Shown here: positions 25,482 through 34,991 of the stretch, piece by piece | Layout of the letters: each line of letters starts with the position of its first letter | Position numbering within the stretch: the first letter of the stretch is position 1 | Origin: JBCBAP01 sp038532435 | GTDB taxonomy: Bacteria; Pseudomonadota; Alphaproteobacteria; Rhodobacterales; Rhodobacteraceae | DNA length: 64,000 bases | NCBI GenBank assembly: GCA_038532435.1 | Contig: JBCBAP010000002.1 | Coordinates: forward strand, 62,001-126,000 | Direction of reading: 5' to 3' | The notes under the pieces: generated by a model | The model's input: the letters and a program-made list of their open reading frames with translations, nothing else | What the model was told of the DNA's origin: nothing | Databases searched by the model: none | Made by a program: the position numbers and the translations under genes

Positions 25482-26657
25482 CTAGACGGACGAGCTCACG
25501 CGCAGGGACGGATGGCGCATGCCCGCCACCAGAATGATCACCGAAGCTAGCGCCACGCCGGATGCCCAGAGGATAACCGTCTGGAAATCATGGGCTTGTG
25601 CGATCAGGCCCGCGGCGGGGCCCCCCAGAAGCCCCGTGAGCATCAGCGTGTTCCAATAGACTGCGGTCGCCGCCGCCGGGCGATCCTGTCCAAGGGACTG
25701 GACGAAGCTGATCCCGAGTGTCGAGAACAGGCCGTAGTAGAGCCCTTCCAGTGCCGCACCCAACAGCATCTCGGTGTAGCTCTCAACTGAGGCGAGGTAT
25801 CTGATCGCCAGAACCGCGAGCAGTGCCGTGGCCACGAGGCTGTTCCGGATCCCGAACCGGGAGATAAGGACCGGTGTGGTGAAGATTGCAAGGATTTCCA
25901 CGAATGTCTTCACCGTGAACGCGTTGCCTGGTGCATAGGCGGGCAGGCCGACCTCCTGCACGAAAAAGAGGGGAAGGGCGGTGAACGTCATGAAATGTGC
26001 CGCGGACAGGCCAAAGACGAACGCCGCCGCGATCCAGATGCCTGCCCCCTGCACGCCTGCTCCGCCTTCGGTTGCAGATGGGGCGGCCTGTCGGACGGCG
26101 TCCCGCGGTGCGGCTCCGATCCAGACGCTTCCCCACAGAATGGCAAGCGCCAGCGTGAGGGCAAACACCGCCCGAAACCCGAACTGGTCTGCCACGACGA
26201 AGGAGACGGCGGGCCCGATCATCCACGCAAAGGACGTGGTCGCCCGCATGTAGGCGTTGAATGTCGTGCGCTTGATCCCCGTCGTGCCCGCGATGACACC
26301 GCCGAGCGTGAACATCGTGGCAAGCGCGCTCGCGCTCGCCGAAAAGCCCGGAACGCCGAAGGTCATGACGGTCCAGAAACCCGGCGCCACCACCAGCGCG
26401 GTGGAGGCGACGACGCTCCCGCCGACGGCAACCCCGATGAGAGGGAACGGACGCGCGCCGCCGTCCATCCTCCGGGCAAAGTGCCGATTGATCATCACGA
26501 CGATCAGCGCGACCGATCCGGCATAAAGGCTGATGGTCCAGGGTTCCCGCCCCAAGCCCTCCACGATGAAATACCCCATGAAGGGGACGATCATCGACCC
26601 GCACAGGGTGCCGACGAACAGCAGTGAGAGGAAGGGTGTAATCTTGCGGGTGACCAT
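25482..26657 (-). CDS. MFS sugar-efflux-type transporter (SetA/SetB-like)
   Basis: A 391-residue transporter with about twelve hydrophobic segments, beginning PFLSLLFVGTLCGSMIVPFMGYFIVEGLG. The TTFNAYMRATTSFAWMIGPAVSFVVADQFG and TLGISFVQSLGQDRPAAATAVYWNTLMLTGLLGGPAAGLIAQ loops match the SetA/SetB sugar-efflux group. The substrate is not visible from sequence. The gene lies after tRNA-Leu on the opposite strand and is followed by putA with a 154-base spacer, so it is probably transcribed on its own. Confidence 0.78.
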   Translation of the reverse strand: MVTRKITPFLSLLFVGTLCGSMIVPFMGYFIVEGLGREPWTISLYAGSVALIVVMINRHFARRMDGGARPFPLIGVAVGGSVVASTALVVAPGFWTVMTFGVPGFSASASALATMFTLGGVIAGTTGIKRTTFNAYMRATTSFAWMIGPAVSFVVADQFGFRAVFALTLALAILWGSVWIGAAPRDAVRQAAPSATEGGAGVQGAGIWIAAAFVFGLSAAHFMTFTALPLFFVQEVGLPAYAPGNAFTVKTFVEILAIFTTPVLISRFGIRNSLVATALLAVLAIRYLASVESYTEMLLGAALEGLYYGLFSTLGISFVQSLGQDRPAAATAVYWNTLMLTGLLGGPAAGLIAQAHDFQTVILWASGVALASVIILVAGMRHPSLRVSSSV

Positions 26658-26811
26658 CGGGATATTGACCGGGACGGGTTGGGCGATGCTGGGAGGGCCT
26701 CAGTGCCCTGCACCGTCGCACAAATCATGTGCCCGGCACACAGCCGGTTCTGAAACCCGCACTGCAGGACTGAAAAGGTGCGCGCCCCTTCAGACCGGCC
26801 TGAAGCCACCT

Positions 26812-29800
26812 TCAACTGGTCTCGGCGAGCAGGGAAGCGTTGCCCCCCGCGGCGGTGATGTCGATGCACACGTGGCGCTCAAGACGACAGCGACTTGCCA
26901 GATCATCCTCCGCACAGAGCGGGATGATCGCACCGCTGCGTGCCGCAAGGGCCACACGCAGGGGGCGGAGGTCTTCGTCCGGCGCGGCGCTCGCCACGAT
27001 GGCAAAGCCGTCCAGCCTCGTCAGTGCATCGGCGGTCAGAACTCCATCGATCCCCTCATCCGGAGTAAGGCCCGGGGCGACGCACACAGCACGGCACCCG
27101 TTTGCCTCCGCGACGCGGGCCTGGTGGAGGGCGCGGCCCCGCCCGGGCCCGAGGCAGAGGACCGTGCCGCGTCCGACCTCTGTCAGACGGTTCGACTCGC
27201 CGGTCGGGCCCGGCAGGGAAAGGCTTGAGAGTGCTGTCCCTCCGTGTCGCGCGCCATCCAGCGCGTTCTGTACCTGCGCCGGATCGGCTGCATGTCCCGG
27301 CTCCGGCGCGTCCTCGTCCCGGGAGGGTTTGCAGAACCTTGGCAGGTAGGCGGGTCCGCCCGCTTTGGGTCCTGTGCCCGAGAGTCCCTCGCCGCCGAAG
27401 GGCTGGGAACCGACCACCGCCCCGATCTGATTGCGGTTGACGTAGATGTTGCCCGCCGTAACCCGGCGTGACAGCGTTTCCACCCTGTCATCGATGCGCG
27501 AGTGGATCCCGAAGGTGAGGCCGTAGCCCGTCCCATTGATATCGTCGATCACCCTGTCGAGTTCCGCCGCCCTGAAGGATGCGACATGAAGGACCGGGCC
27601 GAAAACCTCCCGTCCGATGGCCGCGATCCCCTCGACGCGCAAAACCGTCGGCGCGACGAACGTGCCCATGGAGGGAACCGGTCCTTCCTTGAGCAGCCGC
27701 CCCTCCCTGCGCGCCACGTCGACATGTTCGAGGATCCGGGCCCGCGCGGCCTCGTCGATCACCGGCCCCACGTCTGTTGCTACCGACCAGGGATCGCCGA
27801 TCGTCAGTGCGTCCATCGCGCCAAAGAGCATCGACAGCAGGTCATCGGCCACATCCTCCTGAACATAGAGCATGCGCAAGGCCGAGCAGCGTTGCCCCGC
27901 GGACTGGAATGCCGAGGCGACGATGTCGCGGACCGCCTGTTCGGGCAGCGCGGTGCTGTCGACCACCATCGCGTTGAGCCCCCCGGTCTCCGCGATAAGC
28001 GGCGCATGGGGGGAGAGGTGTGTGGCCATCGTCCGGTTGATCCGGCCGGCGGTGTCTGTCGAGCCGGTGAAACACACGCCACCCAGGTCGGGCGCGGAGG
28101 TCAGCGCCGCCCCGACCTCCGCCCCATGACCGGGAATAAGTTGCAGGGCGGTCCGCGGGACGCCTGCTTCATGCAGGATGCGCACCGCAAGGGCGGCGAT
28201 CAGTCCGGTTGCCTCCGCGGGTTTCGCAAAAACCCCGTTGCCCGCCGCGAGGGCGGCCGCGATCTGCCCCGTGAAGATCGCAAGCGGGAAGTTCCAGGGC
28301 GAGATGCAGGTGAAGATGCCCCGGGCAGGAGCCTCCAGCCCCTCGGCCCGGGCTGCATAGTAGCGCAGGAAATCGACGGCCTCACGCAGTTCCGCGATGG
28401 CGTCGGGCGGGGTCTTGCCCGCCTCCCGTGCGAGAAGGGCAAAGATCTCGCCTTCGCGTGCCTCGTAGAGGTCGGAGGCACGGCGCAGGATGGCCGCCCG
28501 TTCTGCCACCGATGCCGCCCACGGTAGGGCAGCCTCGACCGCGTGTGCCACGTCGGTGGGTGCGGCGAAAGTGACGGATCCGACGGTGTCGTCGGGGAGA
28601 GCCGGGTTCACGACCTCAATCGTGTCACCACGCTCCGCCTCTACCGCGAGGATTGGCTCGGCAGACCAGTGTGTCGCCTTGAAAGGAGCACGCGCTTCGT
28701 CGAACCGCTGCAAGTCGAGCGGGTCTCGCAGGTCGAATCCGCCTGAGTTCATCCGTTCGGGGGCGTAGATTTGCGCGGGAAGGGGCAGGGCGCGGATCGG
28801 CTGTTCAAGCTCCGCGAACGGGTCCCGGGCTATGATCTCCGCCGGGACCGTCGCGTCCACGATCTGGTTGACGAAGCTGCTGTTCGCACCGTTCTCCAGC
28901 AACCTGCGCACAAGGTAGGCAAGCAAATCGCGGTGCGCGCCGACCGGGGCGTAGATCCGGCTCGCGGCTGCACCTTCGCGGAGCAGCGTGTCGTGCAGGG
29001 CCTCCCCCATCCCGTGCAGCCGCTGGAATTCGAAGGAGGCCTCGGGCCTCGCAAGTTCGAGGATCGCTGCGATCGAATGGGCATTGTGGGTCGCAAACTG
29101 CGGGTACACCCGGTCAGAGACCTCGAGCAGTCGTGCGGCACAGCAGACATAGGAGACATCCGTCGCGGCCTTCCGGGTGAAGACCGGGTAGTCCGCCAGC
29201 CCCTCGACCTGGGCGCGTTTGATCTCCGTGTCCCAGTAGGCACCCTTCACGAGCCGGACCATGACCCGCCGGTCCTGGGCCTGGGCGAGCGCATGGATCC
29301 AGTCGATGACCGGCAGAGCCCGCTTGCCATAAGCCTGCACGACGACGCCAAACCCGTCCCATCCCGCAAGCACGGGGTCGCGCAACACTTCCGCGATTAC
29401 GTCAAGGCTGATGTCGAGCCGGTCCGCCTCCTCCGCATCGATGTTGAAGCCCATGTCCGCCGCTGCGGCCATCCGTGCGAGGGCCGACACGCGGGGCACG
29501 AGGTCCGCCATCACCCGCTCCTGCTGGACCGCGTCGTAGCGGGGATGCAGGGCGGAAAGCTTGACCGAAATGCCGGGGTTTCGGCGCACATCGTCGGCGT
29601 TGCAGGCCTGCGCGAGGCGTTCGATTGCCCCGGCATAAGCATCGTAGAACGCGTCCGCGTCCGCGTCCGTGAGCGCCGCCTCCCCAAGCATGTCGTAGGA
29701 GAAGGTGTAGCCAAGCGCGGTTTTCTCTTTGCCGCGCGCAAGTGCCTCGTCGATGGTCTCGCCGAGGACGAACTGTGCGCCAAGTTCCTTCATCGCCCGG

Positions 29801-30276
29801 GTCACCGCGTGCCGGATGACCGGCTCCCCCAGCCTGCGCACGGCTGAGCGGAGGATCGCCGCCGTCCCGGTCCCGTCCCGCAGCACCTTCCCGGTGAGCA
29901 TGAGCGCCCAGGTGGAGGCGTTCACCAGCGTGGAACTTGACCGGCCCAGATGCGCGCTCCACTCCGACGGGGCGATTTTGTCCTCGATCAGCGCATCGAT
30001 TGTCTCCGCGTCTGGGACGCGAAGCAGCGCCTCGGCAAGGCACATGAGTGCGACCCCTTCGTCGGTGGAGAGCCCGTATTCAGCGAGAAAGATCTCCATC
30101 AGCCCGGGGCGGTTGTCGTCGCGGATCCGTTCCACCATGCCGACCGCCCGGCTCTCGATCCGGCCCCGCAGCTCGGAGGAGAGGGGCACGTGATCGGTAA
30201 GGCGCGCAAGGACGTCCGCCTCCGGCAAATGGTGTGTTCTGCGGATCTCTTCGCGCAACGTCTCAAGGCAGTGCAT
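26812..30276 (-). CDS. putA: Bifunctional proline dehydrogenase / delta-1-pyrroline-5-carboxylate dehydrogenase PutA
   Basis: The 1154-residue enzyme oxidises proline to glutamate in two steps with FAD and NAD. The ATG at 30276 is chosen because of GGAGGG six bases upstream; TTG at 30282 is less likely. The PRODH half contains NPGISVKLSALHPRYDA and VRLVKGAYWDTEIKRA. The aldehyde dehydrogenase half has the catalytic cysteine in SAGQRCSALRMLYV and the glutamate in AETGGLNAMVVD. A C-terminal tail follows. There is no N-terminal ribbon-helix-helix domain, so this PutA cannot regulate itself. The divergent Lrp-type gene probably does that job, as in Rhodobacter capsulatus. Confidence 0.97.
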   Translation of the reverse strand: MHCLETLREEIRRTHHLPEADVLARLTDHVPLSSELRGRIESRAVGMVERIRDDNRPGLMEIFLAEYGLSTDEGVALMCLAEALLRVPDAETIDALIEDKIAPSEWSAHLGRSSSTLVNASTWALMLTGKVLRDGTGTAAILRSAVRRLGEPVIRHAVTRAMKELGAQFVLGETIDEALARGKEKTALGYTFSYDMLGEAALTDADADAFYDAYAGAIERLAQACNADDVRRNPGISVKLSALHPRYDAVQQERVMADLVPRVSALARMAAAADMGFNIDAEEADRLDISLDVIAEVLRDPVLAGWDGFGVVVQAYGKRALPVIDWIHALAQAQDRRVMVRLVKGAYWDTEIKRAQVEGLADYPVFTRKAATDVSYVCCAARLLEVSDRVYPQFATHNAHSIAAILELARPEASFEFQRLHGMGEALHDTLLREGAAASRIYAPVGAHRDLLAYLVRRLLENGANSSFVNQIVDATVPAEIIARDPFAELEQPIRALPLPAQIYAPERMNSGGFDLRDPLDLQRFDEARAPFKATHWSAEPILAVEAERGDTIEVVNPALPDDTVGSVTFAAPTDVAHAVEAALPWAASVAERAAILRRASDLYEAREGEIFALLAREAGKTPPDAIAELREAVDFLRYYAARAEGLEAPARGIFTCISPWNFPLAIFTGQIAAALAAGNGVFAKPAEATGLIAALAVRILHEAGVPRTALQLIPGHGAEVGAALTSAPDLGGVCFTGSTDTAGRINRTMATHLSPHAPLIAETGGLNAMVVDSTALPEQAVRDIVASAFQSAGQRCSALRMLYVQEDVADDLLSMLFGAMDALTIGDPWSVATDVGPVIDEAARARILEHVDVARREGRLLKEGPVPSMGTFVAPTVLRVEGIAAIGREVFGPVLHVASFRAAELDRVIDDINGTGYGLTFGIHSRIDDRVETLSRRVTAGNIYVNRNQIGAVVGSQPFGGEGLSGTGPKAGGPAYLPRFCKPSRDEDAPEPGHAADPAQVQNALDGARHGGTALSSLSLPGPTGESNRLTEVGRGTVLCLGPGRGRALHQARVAEANGCRAVCVAPGLTPDEGIDGVLTADALTRLDGFAIVASAAPDEDLRPLRVALAARSGAIIPLCAEDDLASRCRLERHVCIDITAAGGNASLLAETS

Positions 30277-30387
30277 CGCCAACCCTCCAAACCTCTGCCC
30301 CTATGGTACCTTGAGCCACAGAGGCCGTGTGACTAAGATATGCATCAAGAGAAGAGTATCAGACTTAGATTCCCCAGAAAGACAGGT

Positions 30388-30864
30388 ATGATGGACGTTA
30401 AAGGTCAAACTGACGGGCAATTAGATCGCTTCGACATCGCGATTCTTGAGATACTGGCCGGGGAGGGGCGCCTTCCGGTCACCGAGTTGGCGAAGCGGGT
30501 GGGCCTTTCCAAGACACCCTGCCAGAATCGTCTGCGCAAGCTGATCGATACTGGCTACATCCTCGGCTTTCGCGCGGTGCTGAGCCCGACGAAGCTGCGG
30601 CGCGACCATGTCGCCTTTGTCGAGGTTAAGCTCGCGGATACGCGGGAGGCGGCGCTTTCTCAGTTCAATGCGGCGGTGGCAGAGCTTGCTGAAGTGGAAC
30701 AGTGCCACATGATCGCCGGGGCGTTCGACTATCTGTTGAAGGTGCGCACCCGCGATATCCGCGCCTACAGGCAAGCGCTGGGCGAGAAGATCTCTGCGCT
30801 GCCTCACGTGGCAAACACCTCCACCCACGTCTCCATGGAGGCCATCAAGGACAACGCGATGTGA
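30388..30864 (+). CDS. putR: Lrp/AsnC-family regulator, probable PutR
   Basis: A 158-residue Lrp-type regulator divergent from putA. The ATG at 30388 is chosen (GACAGGT upstream; a second ATG follows at 30391); a longer frame from 30340 adds a basic tail not typical of the family. The helix-turn-helix contains LPVTELAKRVGLSKTPCQNRLRKLIDTGYI, and the RAM/asnC effector domain begins AFVEVKLADTREAALSQF. In Rhodobacter and Agrobacterium a gene of this type next to putA activates putA in response to proline. The 111-base spacer should contain its binding sites, though no perfect palindrome is obvious. The stop is 6 bases from the convergent mtlK stop. Confidence 0.85.
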   Translation: MMDVKGQTDGQLDRFDIAILEILAGEGRLPVTELAKRVGLSKTPCQNRLRKLIDTGYILGFRAVLSPTKLRRDHVAFVEVKLADTREAALSQFNAAVAELAEVEQCHMIAGAFDYLLKVRTRDIRAYRQALGEKISALPHVANTSTHVSMEAIKDNAM

Positions 30865-30870
30865 CCAGGC

Positions 30871-32379
30871 TCAGGCAGTCTTTTGACCGGAGAGGTAGGT
30901 ATCGAGCGCCGCTGCGGTGCCCTCGTCCCAGATCAGCGTGAGCCAGCGTGCGAACGTTGCGCTGAAGGTGGGCACGTCCGCGAGGGTTCCGTAGATCGCG
31001 GGCTGGTCGAGCCATTTCGCGGGCGCCGTGCGGGCCTTCCGCGCGGCCTCAACGAGCGTCTCCCATTGCGGGTCGTTTGCCTCGATCCGGCTTCCGTCCT
31101 CGCGCTCTGCCGCGCACATACGGGCCCAGAGCGCCTCGACGAGGCTCAGCCCTTCCACTGATCCTCCGGCATCGAGCGCGTCCCGCAGGATCGGCAGCAC
31201 GAACCCGGTGTGCCGGGATGAGCCGTCGAAGGCGACCCGTCGGGTCGTGTCGCGGATCTCCGGATTGGCGAAGCGACGTTCGATGAGCGTGAGGTAGTCC
31301 TGCGGGGTCCATTCCGGCACCGCCCCCACATAGGGCAGGATCTCATCCTCCTGCACCTTGCGGAAGAACGCCGCGATCTGTGGATGGACCATGCATTCGG
31401 CGATCGTTGGGACCGACAGAAGCTCGCCCGCGTTGGCGAGCACCTGATGGCCCGCGTTGAGCACCCGGATCTTCATCGCCTCGTGGGCATGCACGCTCTT
31501 ACAGAAGGTTGCGCCGACCAGGTCCCAGTCCGGTCGCCCTGCGCAGAAATCATCCTCGATGACCCATTGGCGGAAGTTCTCGTGGGTGACCGGCACCGGG
31601 TCCTTGATGCCGAACCGCTGCGCGAGCTGGATTTCTCCGGGTCCCGTGGCGGGCACGATGCAATCGACCATCGAGTTGGGGAAGCTGCATCGCACGTCTA
31701 TCCAGTCCGCCAGATCCGGGTCTGAGAGGCGGGCGAGCGACACCACGGTCTGCCGCAGGATCTGCCCGTTGCCTTGCAGATTGTCGCAGCTTTGTCCGGT
31801 GAAGGGACCGTGCCCGGCCGCCCTGCGCTGCCGCAATGCTGCGATCATCGCGCCGAAGGCGGTGCGCGGGCTGTTGGGATGCGCCGCATCATGGTGGATG
31901 TCCGGGTGATCGGTATCGAACCCGCCGGTCGCGGGATCGGTGTAGTAGCCCCCCTCCGTCACGGTGAGGCTCACGATCCGGATCGCCGGATCCGACATCC
32001 GGTCGATCAGCGCACGGTTGTCCTCGGTCACCGGCACGTAGTCGATCATGGCTCCGGTCACTTCCGCCGAGCTGCCCCCGGGGTCGAGCTCGATCAGGGT
32101 TGTCAGGCAATCCTGGGCGAGCAGATGCGCGCGTATCTGCGCATCGTAAGGACGTACACCAGCGCCGATGATGGCCCAGTCCTGCGCGTCGCCCCGCTGC
32201 AGAAGCCGGTGAAGGTACCAGGCCTGGTGCGCCCGATGGAAGTTTCCCACACCGATGTGCACGATGCCCGGGGTGAGGGACGTGCGGTCATAGGCTGGCC
32301 GCACCACGCCCTCGGACAGATCCGCAAGCGTCCGGTCGCTCAGCGCGCGCGCGGTGGGGGAAGGGCTCAACTCATCCAT
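30871..32379 (-). CDS. mtlK: Mannitol 2-dehydrogenase MtlK
   Basis: A 502-residue NAD-dependent polyol dehydrogenase of the long-chain mannitol dehydrogenase family, which oxidises mannitol to fructose in the cytoplasm. The start ATG at 32379 overlaps the end of smoS by 13 bases. Features are GIVHIGVGNFHRAHQAWYLHRLL (nucleotide-binding), the catalytic lysine region SMVDCIVPATGP and FCKSVHAHEAMKIRVLNAGHQVLA (histidine and lysine of the active site). It is the last gene of the polyol operon and converges on putR with a 6-base gap. Function is supported by family and operon; preference for mannitol rather than other polyols is inference. Confidence 0.92.
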   Translation of the reverse strand: MDELSPSPTARALSDRTLADLSEGVVRPAYDRTSLTPGIVHIGVGNFHRAHQAWYLHRLLQRGDAQDWAIIGAGVRPYDAQIRAHLLAQDCLTTLIELDPGGSSAEVTGAMIDYVPVTEDNRALIDRMSDPAIRIVSLTVTEGGYYTDPATGGFDTDHPDIHHDAAHPNSPRTAFGAMIAALRQRRAAGHGPFTGQSCDNLQGNGQILRQTVVSLARLSDPDLADWIDVRCSFPNSMVDCIVPATGPGEIQLAQRFGIKDPVPVTHENFRQWVIEDDFCAGRPDWDLVGATFCKSVHAHEAMKIRVLNAGHQVLANAGELLSVPTIAECMVHPQIAAFFRKVQEDEILPYVGAVPEWTPQDYLTLIERRFANPEIRDTTRRVAFDGSSRHTGFVLPILRDALDAGGSVEGLSLVEALWARMCAAEREDGSRIEANDPQWETLVEAARKARTAPAKWLDQPAIYGTLADVPTFSATFARWLTLIWDEGTAAALDTYLSGQKTA

Positions 32380-33140
32380 TGTCCGCCATCGACATTGTAG
32401 CATTGGGCAACCACATAGTCCGCCTCGTCGGAGGCGAGAAATACGGCCATCCCGGTAAGGTCGTCCGCCCGGCCCATCCGGCCGTAGGGCACCGCTGCGC
32501 CGACCTCCTGTTTCTTCTGCCCGGGCTCCTTGTTCTCGTAGCGGGCAAAGAAGGCGTCAACACCGTCCCAGTGCTCGCCATCCACGACCCCCGGGGCGAT
32601 CGCGTTGACGTTGATGCCGTGCGGGATGAGGTTGAGCGCTGCGGACTGGGTCAGGCTGATCACCGCCGCCTTGCTGGCGCAGTAGACGGCAACGAGCGGC
32701 TCGCCCCGACGCCCCGCCTGGCTCGCCATATTGATGATCTTGCCACCGCCGCCGCGGGCGATCATGTGACGCGCGACGGCCTGCAGGGTGAAGAGAGTGC
32801 CCGCGACGTTGATGTCGAAAACGCGGGCAAAGTCCGCCTTTTCGATCTCCACGATGGGCGCTGCGGTGAAGATGGCTGCGTTGTTGATCAGGATGTCGAT
32901 CCGGCCGAAGCGGGCGACGGTTGCATCGACGCCGGCGTCGATGCTGTCCGTGTCAGTGACGTCCATCTGTACCGCGACTGCGGCGCTGCCGAGCGCCTTC
33001 GCCGTCTCTGTGGCCCGGGGTCCGTCAATGTCCGCAATCGCGACCTGCGCACCCTCCCGGATGTAGGCCTCGGCGAAGGCGCGGCCGATGCCCCGTGCAG
33101 CGCCGGTGATCAGCGCCGTCTTGCCGTCGAGCCGTCTCAT
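32367..33140 (-). CDS. smoS: Sorbitol (glucitol) dehydrogenase SmoS, SDR family
   Basis: A 257-residue short-chain dehydrogenase with the NAD-binding loop TGAARGIGRAFAEAY, the acidic residue in IADIDG that favours NAD over NADP, NNAAI, the catalytic serine in NMASQAGRR and Y-x-x-x-K in YCASK. It probably oxidises sorbitol (or galactitol) to the matching ketose, as for the R. sphaeroides enzyme of the same name. Its ATG overlaps the smoK stop by four bases, and it is followed by mtlK, so the import genes and dehydrogenases are one transcription unit. Confidence 0.92.
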   Translation of the reverse strand: MRRLDGKTALITGAARGIGRAFAEAYIREGAQVAIADIDGPRATETAKALGSAAVAVQMDVTDTDSIDAGVDATVARFGRIDILINNAAIFTAAPIVEIEKADFARVFDINVAGTLFTLQAVARHMIARGGGGKIINMASQAGRRGEPLVAVYCASKAAVISLTQSAALNLIPHGINVNAIAPGVVDGEHWDGVDAFFARYENKEPGQKKQEVGAAVPYGRMGRADDLTGMAVFLASDEADYVVAQCYNVDGGQWMS

Positions 33141-34141
33141 GGCAGCCGGTTGCCCTCCCCGTCGAAGCGGTGGATCACGTCAGCGCGGGGGGTCAGGTGG
33201 ACCCGGTCCCCGTGGCCGAAGCCGACCTCTCCGTCGGCACGCACCGTGATGGTGTCGGCCAGGCCCGTCTCGTGGATGTGGAAGAACGTGTCAGAACCCA
33301 GATGCTCCGAAACGCCGACGACCCCGGACCATTCGCCGCCGCTGTCCGACACGGTGATGTGCTCGGGGCGCACTCCGATGGTTGCTGCACCATGCTTCGC
33401 TGCCTCAGCCCCGCCGATCAGGTTCATGGTCGGGGAGCCGATGAAACCGGCGACGAAGAGGTTGCGCGGCGTGCGGTAGAGTTCGAGGGGAGAGCCGACC
33501 TGTTCGATATGCCCCGCGCGCAGCACGACGATCTTGTCCGCCATGGTCATGGCCTCGACCTGATCGTGGGTGACGTAGATCATCGTCGTGCTGAGCCGCT
33601 TGTGCAGTTCGGAGATCTCAAGCCGCATCCCCACGCGAAGGGCAGCGTCGAGGTTCGACAGCGGCTCGTCAAACAGGAACGCCGCAGGTTCCCGAACGAT
33701 CGCGCGCCCGATGGCGACGCGCTGCCGCTGCCCGCCGGAGAGCTGCCCGGGTCTGCGATCCAGATAGTCGGTGAGGTTCAGCACCGCCGCGGCCTGTTCC
33801 ACCCGCCGGTCCTGCTCTGCCTTGTCGAGCTTGGCCATGCGCAGCGGGAACGCGATGTTCTTGCGCACGGTCATGTGCGGGTAGAGCGCGTAAGATTGGA
33901 ACACCATCGCGAGGCCGCGGCGCGCTGGCGGCACTTCCGTCGCGGGCGTGCCGTCGATCTCGATATCGCCGCCGCTCACATCCTCCAGTCCCGCGATGAG
34001 GCGGAGCAGGGTGGACTTGCCGCAGCCCGATGGTCCGACAAAGACGGTGAACTCCCCGTCATCGATGGTGAGGTCCAGGGGCGGGATCACCTCGACCTCG
34101 CCGAACCGCTTGGAAACCTTGCTGAGTACGATACGTCCCAT
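33137..34141 (-). CDS. smoK: Polyol ABC transporter ATP-binding protein SmoK
   Basis: A 334-residue ATPase of the CUT1/MalK type. Walker A is GPSGCGKST, the ABC signature is LSGGQRQRVAIGRA, Walker B and D-loop are FLFDEPLSNLDAALR, and the switch histidine is in VTHDQ. The C-terminal TOBE/OB-fold regulatory domain (about 235-334) contains IGVRPEHI. It powers SmoF-SmoG. It starts nine bases from the permease stop and overlaps smoS. Confidence 0.94.
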   Translation of the reverse strand: MGRIVLSKVSKRFGEVEVIPPLDLTIDDGEFTVFVGPSGCGKSTLLRLIAGLEDVSGGDIEIDGTPATEVPPARRGLAMVFQSYALYPHMTVRKNIAFPLRMAKLDKAEQDRRVEQAAAVLNLTDYLDRRPGQLSGGQRQRVAIGRAIVREPAAFLFDEPLSNLDAALRVGMRLEISELHKRLSTTMIYVTHDQVEAMTMADKIVVLRAGHIEQVGSPLELYRTPRNLFVAGFIGSPTMNLIGGAEAAKHGAATIGVRPEHITVSDSGGEWSGVVGVSEHLGSDTFFHIHETGLADTITVRADGEVGFGHGDRVHLTPRADVIHRFDGEGNRLP

Positions 34142-34150
34142 GGTTTTTCC

Positions 34151-34981
34151 TTATTTCACCGCGCCGAAGGTCAGTCCGCGGACAAGCTGTTTCTGGCTGA
34201 ACCAGCCGAGGATGAGAATTGGCGCAATGGCCATGGTGGAGGCTGCGCTGAGCTTTGCGTAGAACAGACCCTCCGGGCTCGAGTAGCTCGCGATAAAGGC
34301 GGTGAGCGGCCCGGCCTGCGCCGCCGTGAGGTTCAGCGTCCAGAACGCCTCGTTCCACGCGAGAATGATGTTGAGAAGCACGGTCGAGGCGATGCCGGGG
34401 ATCGCCATGGGCGTGAGCACGTAGAGGATCTCCTCCTTCAGCGTTGCCCCGTCCATCCGCGCGGCCTCAAGGATCTCTCCGGGGATTTCCTTGAAGTATG
34501 TGTAGAGCATCCAGATGATGATCGGCAGGTTGATCAGCATGAGGATGATGACGAGCCCGAGCCGCGTGTCCAGCAAACCGAGTTCAATGAAGATGAGGTA
34601 GATCGGGTAGAGCACGCCGACCGCGGGCAACATCTTCGTCGAGAGCATCCAGAGGAGGATGTCCTTGGTCCGCTTCGAGGGGACGAAGGCCATGGACCAT
34701 GCGGCGGGTACCGCGATCAGGATCCCCAGGAACGTGGAGCCTCCAGCAATGATCACCGAATTCCACAGGAACCGCATGTAGTTCGACCGTTCCTGCACCA
34801 CCGCGTAGTTTTCCAGCGTCCAGTCGAAGAACAGGAACAGCGGGGGATCGTTAATCGCCTGAGCCTCGGTCTTGAAGCTCGTCAGGATGGTCCACAGGAT
34901 CGGGAAGAAGATGAGAAGTCCGATCACCCAGGCCAGAGCGGTGTTGAATGCCTTGCGTTGTGCGGTGACTGCGCGTGCCAT
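34151..34981 (-). CDS. smoG: Polyol ABC transporter permease SmoG
   Basis: A 276-residue CUT1 permease with about six membrane segments. The EAA loop that meets the ATPase is EAARMDGATLKEEILYVLTPM. The first helix (AWVIGLLIFFPILWTILTSFKTEAQ) and the tail IAPILILGWFSQKQLVRGLTFGAVK are typical of the MalG-type partner. It pairs with SmoF to form the membrane channel. Ten bases separate it from smoF, which points to one mRNA. Confidence 0.93.
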   Translation of the reverse strand: MARAVTAQRKAFNTALAWVIGLLIFFPILWTILTSFKTEAQAINDPPLFLFFDWTLENYAVVQERSNYMRFLWNSVIIAGGSTFLGILIAVPAAWSMAFVPSKRTKDILLWMLSTKMLPAVGVLYPIYLIFIELGLLDTRLGLVIILMLINLPIIIWMLYTYFKEIPGEILEAARMDGATLKEEILYVLTPMAIPGIASTVLLNIILAWNEAFWTLNLTAAQAGPLTAFIASYSSPEGLFYAKLSAASTMAIAPILILGWFSQKQLVRGLTFGAVK

Positions 34982-34991
34982 CGTGCCCTCC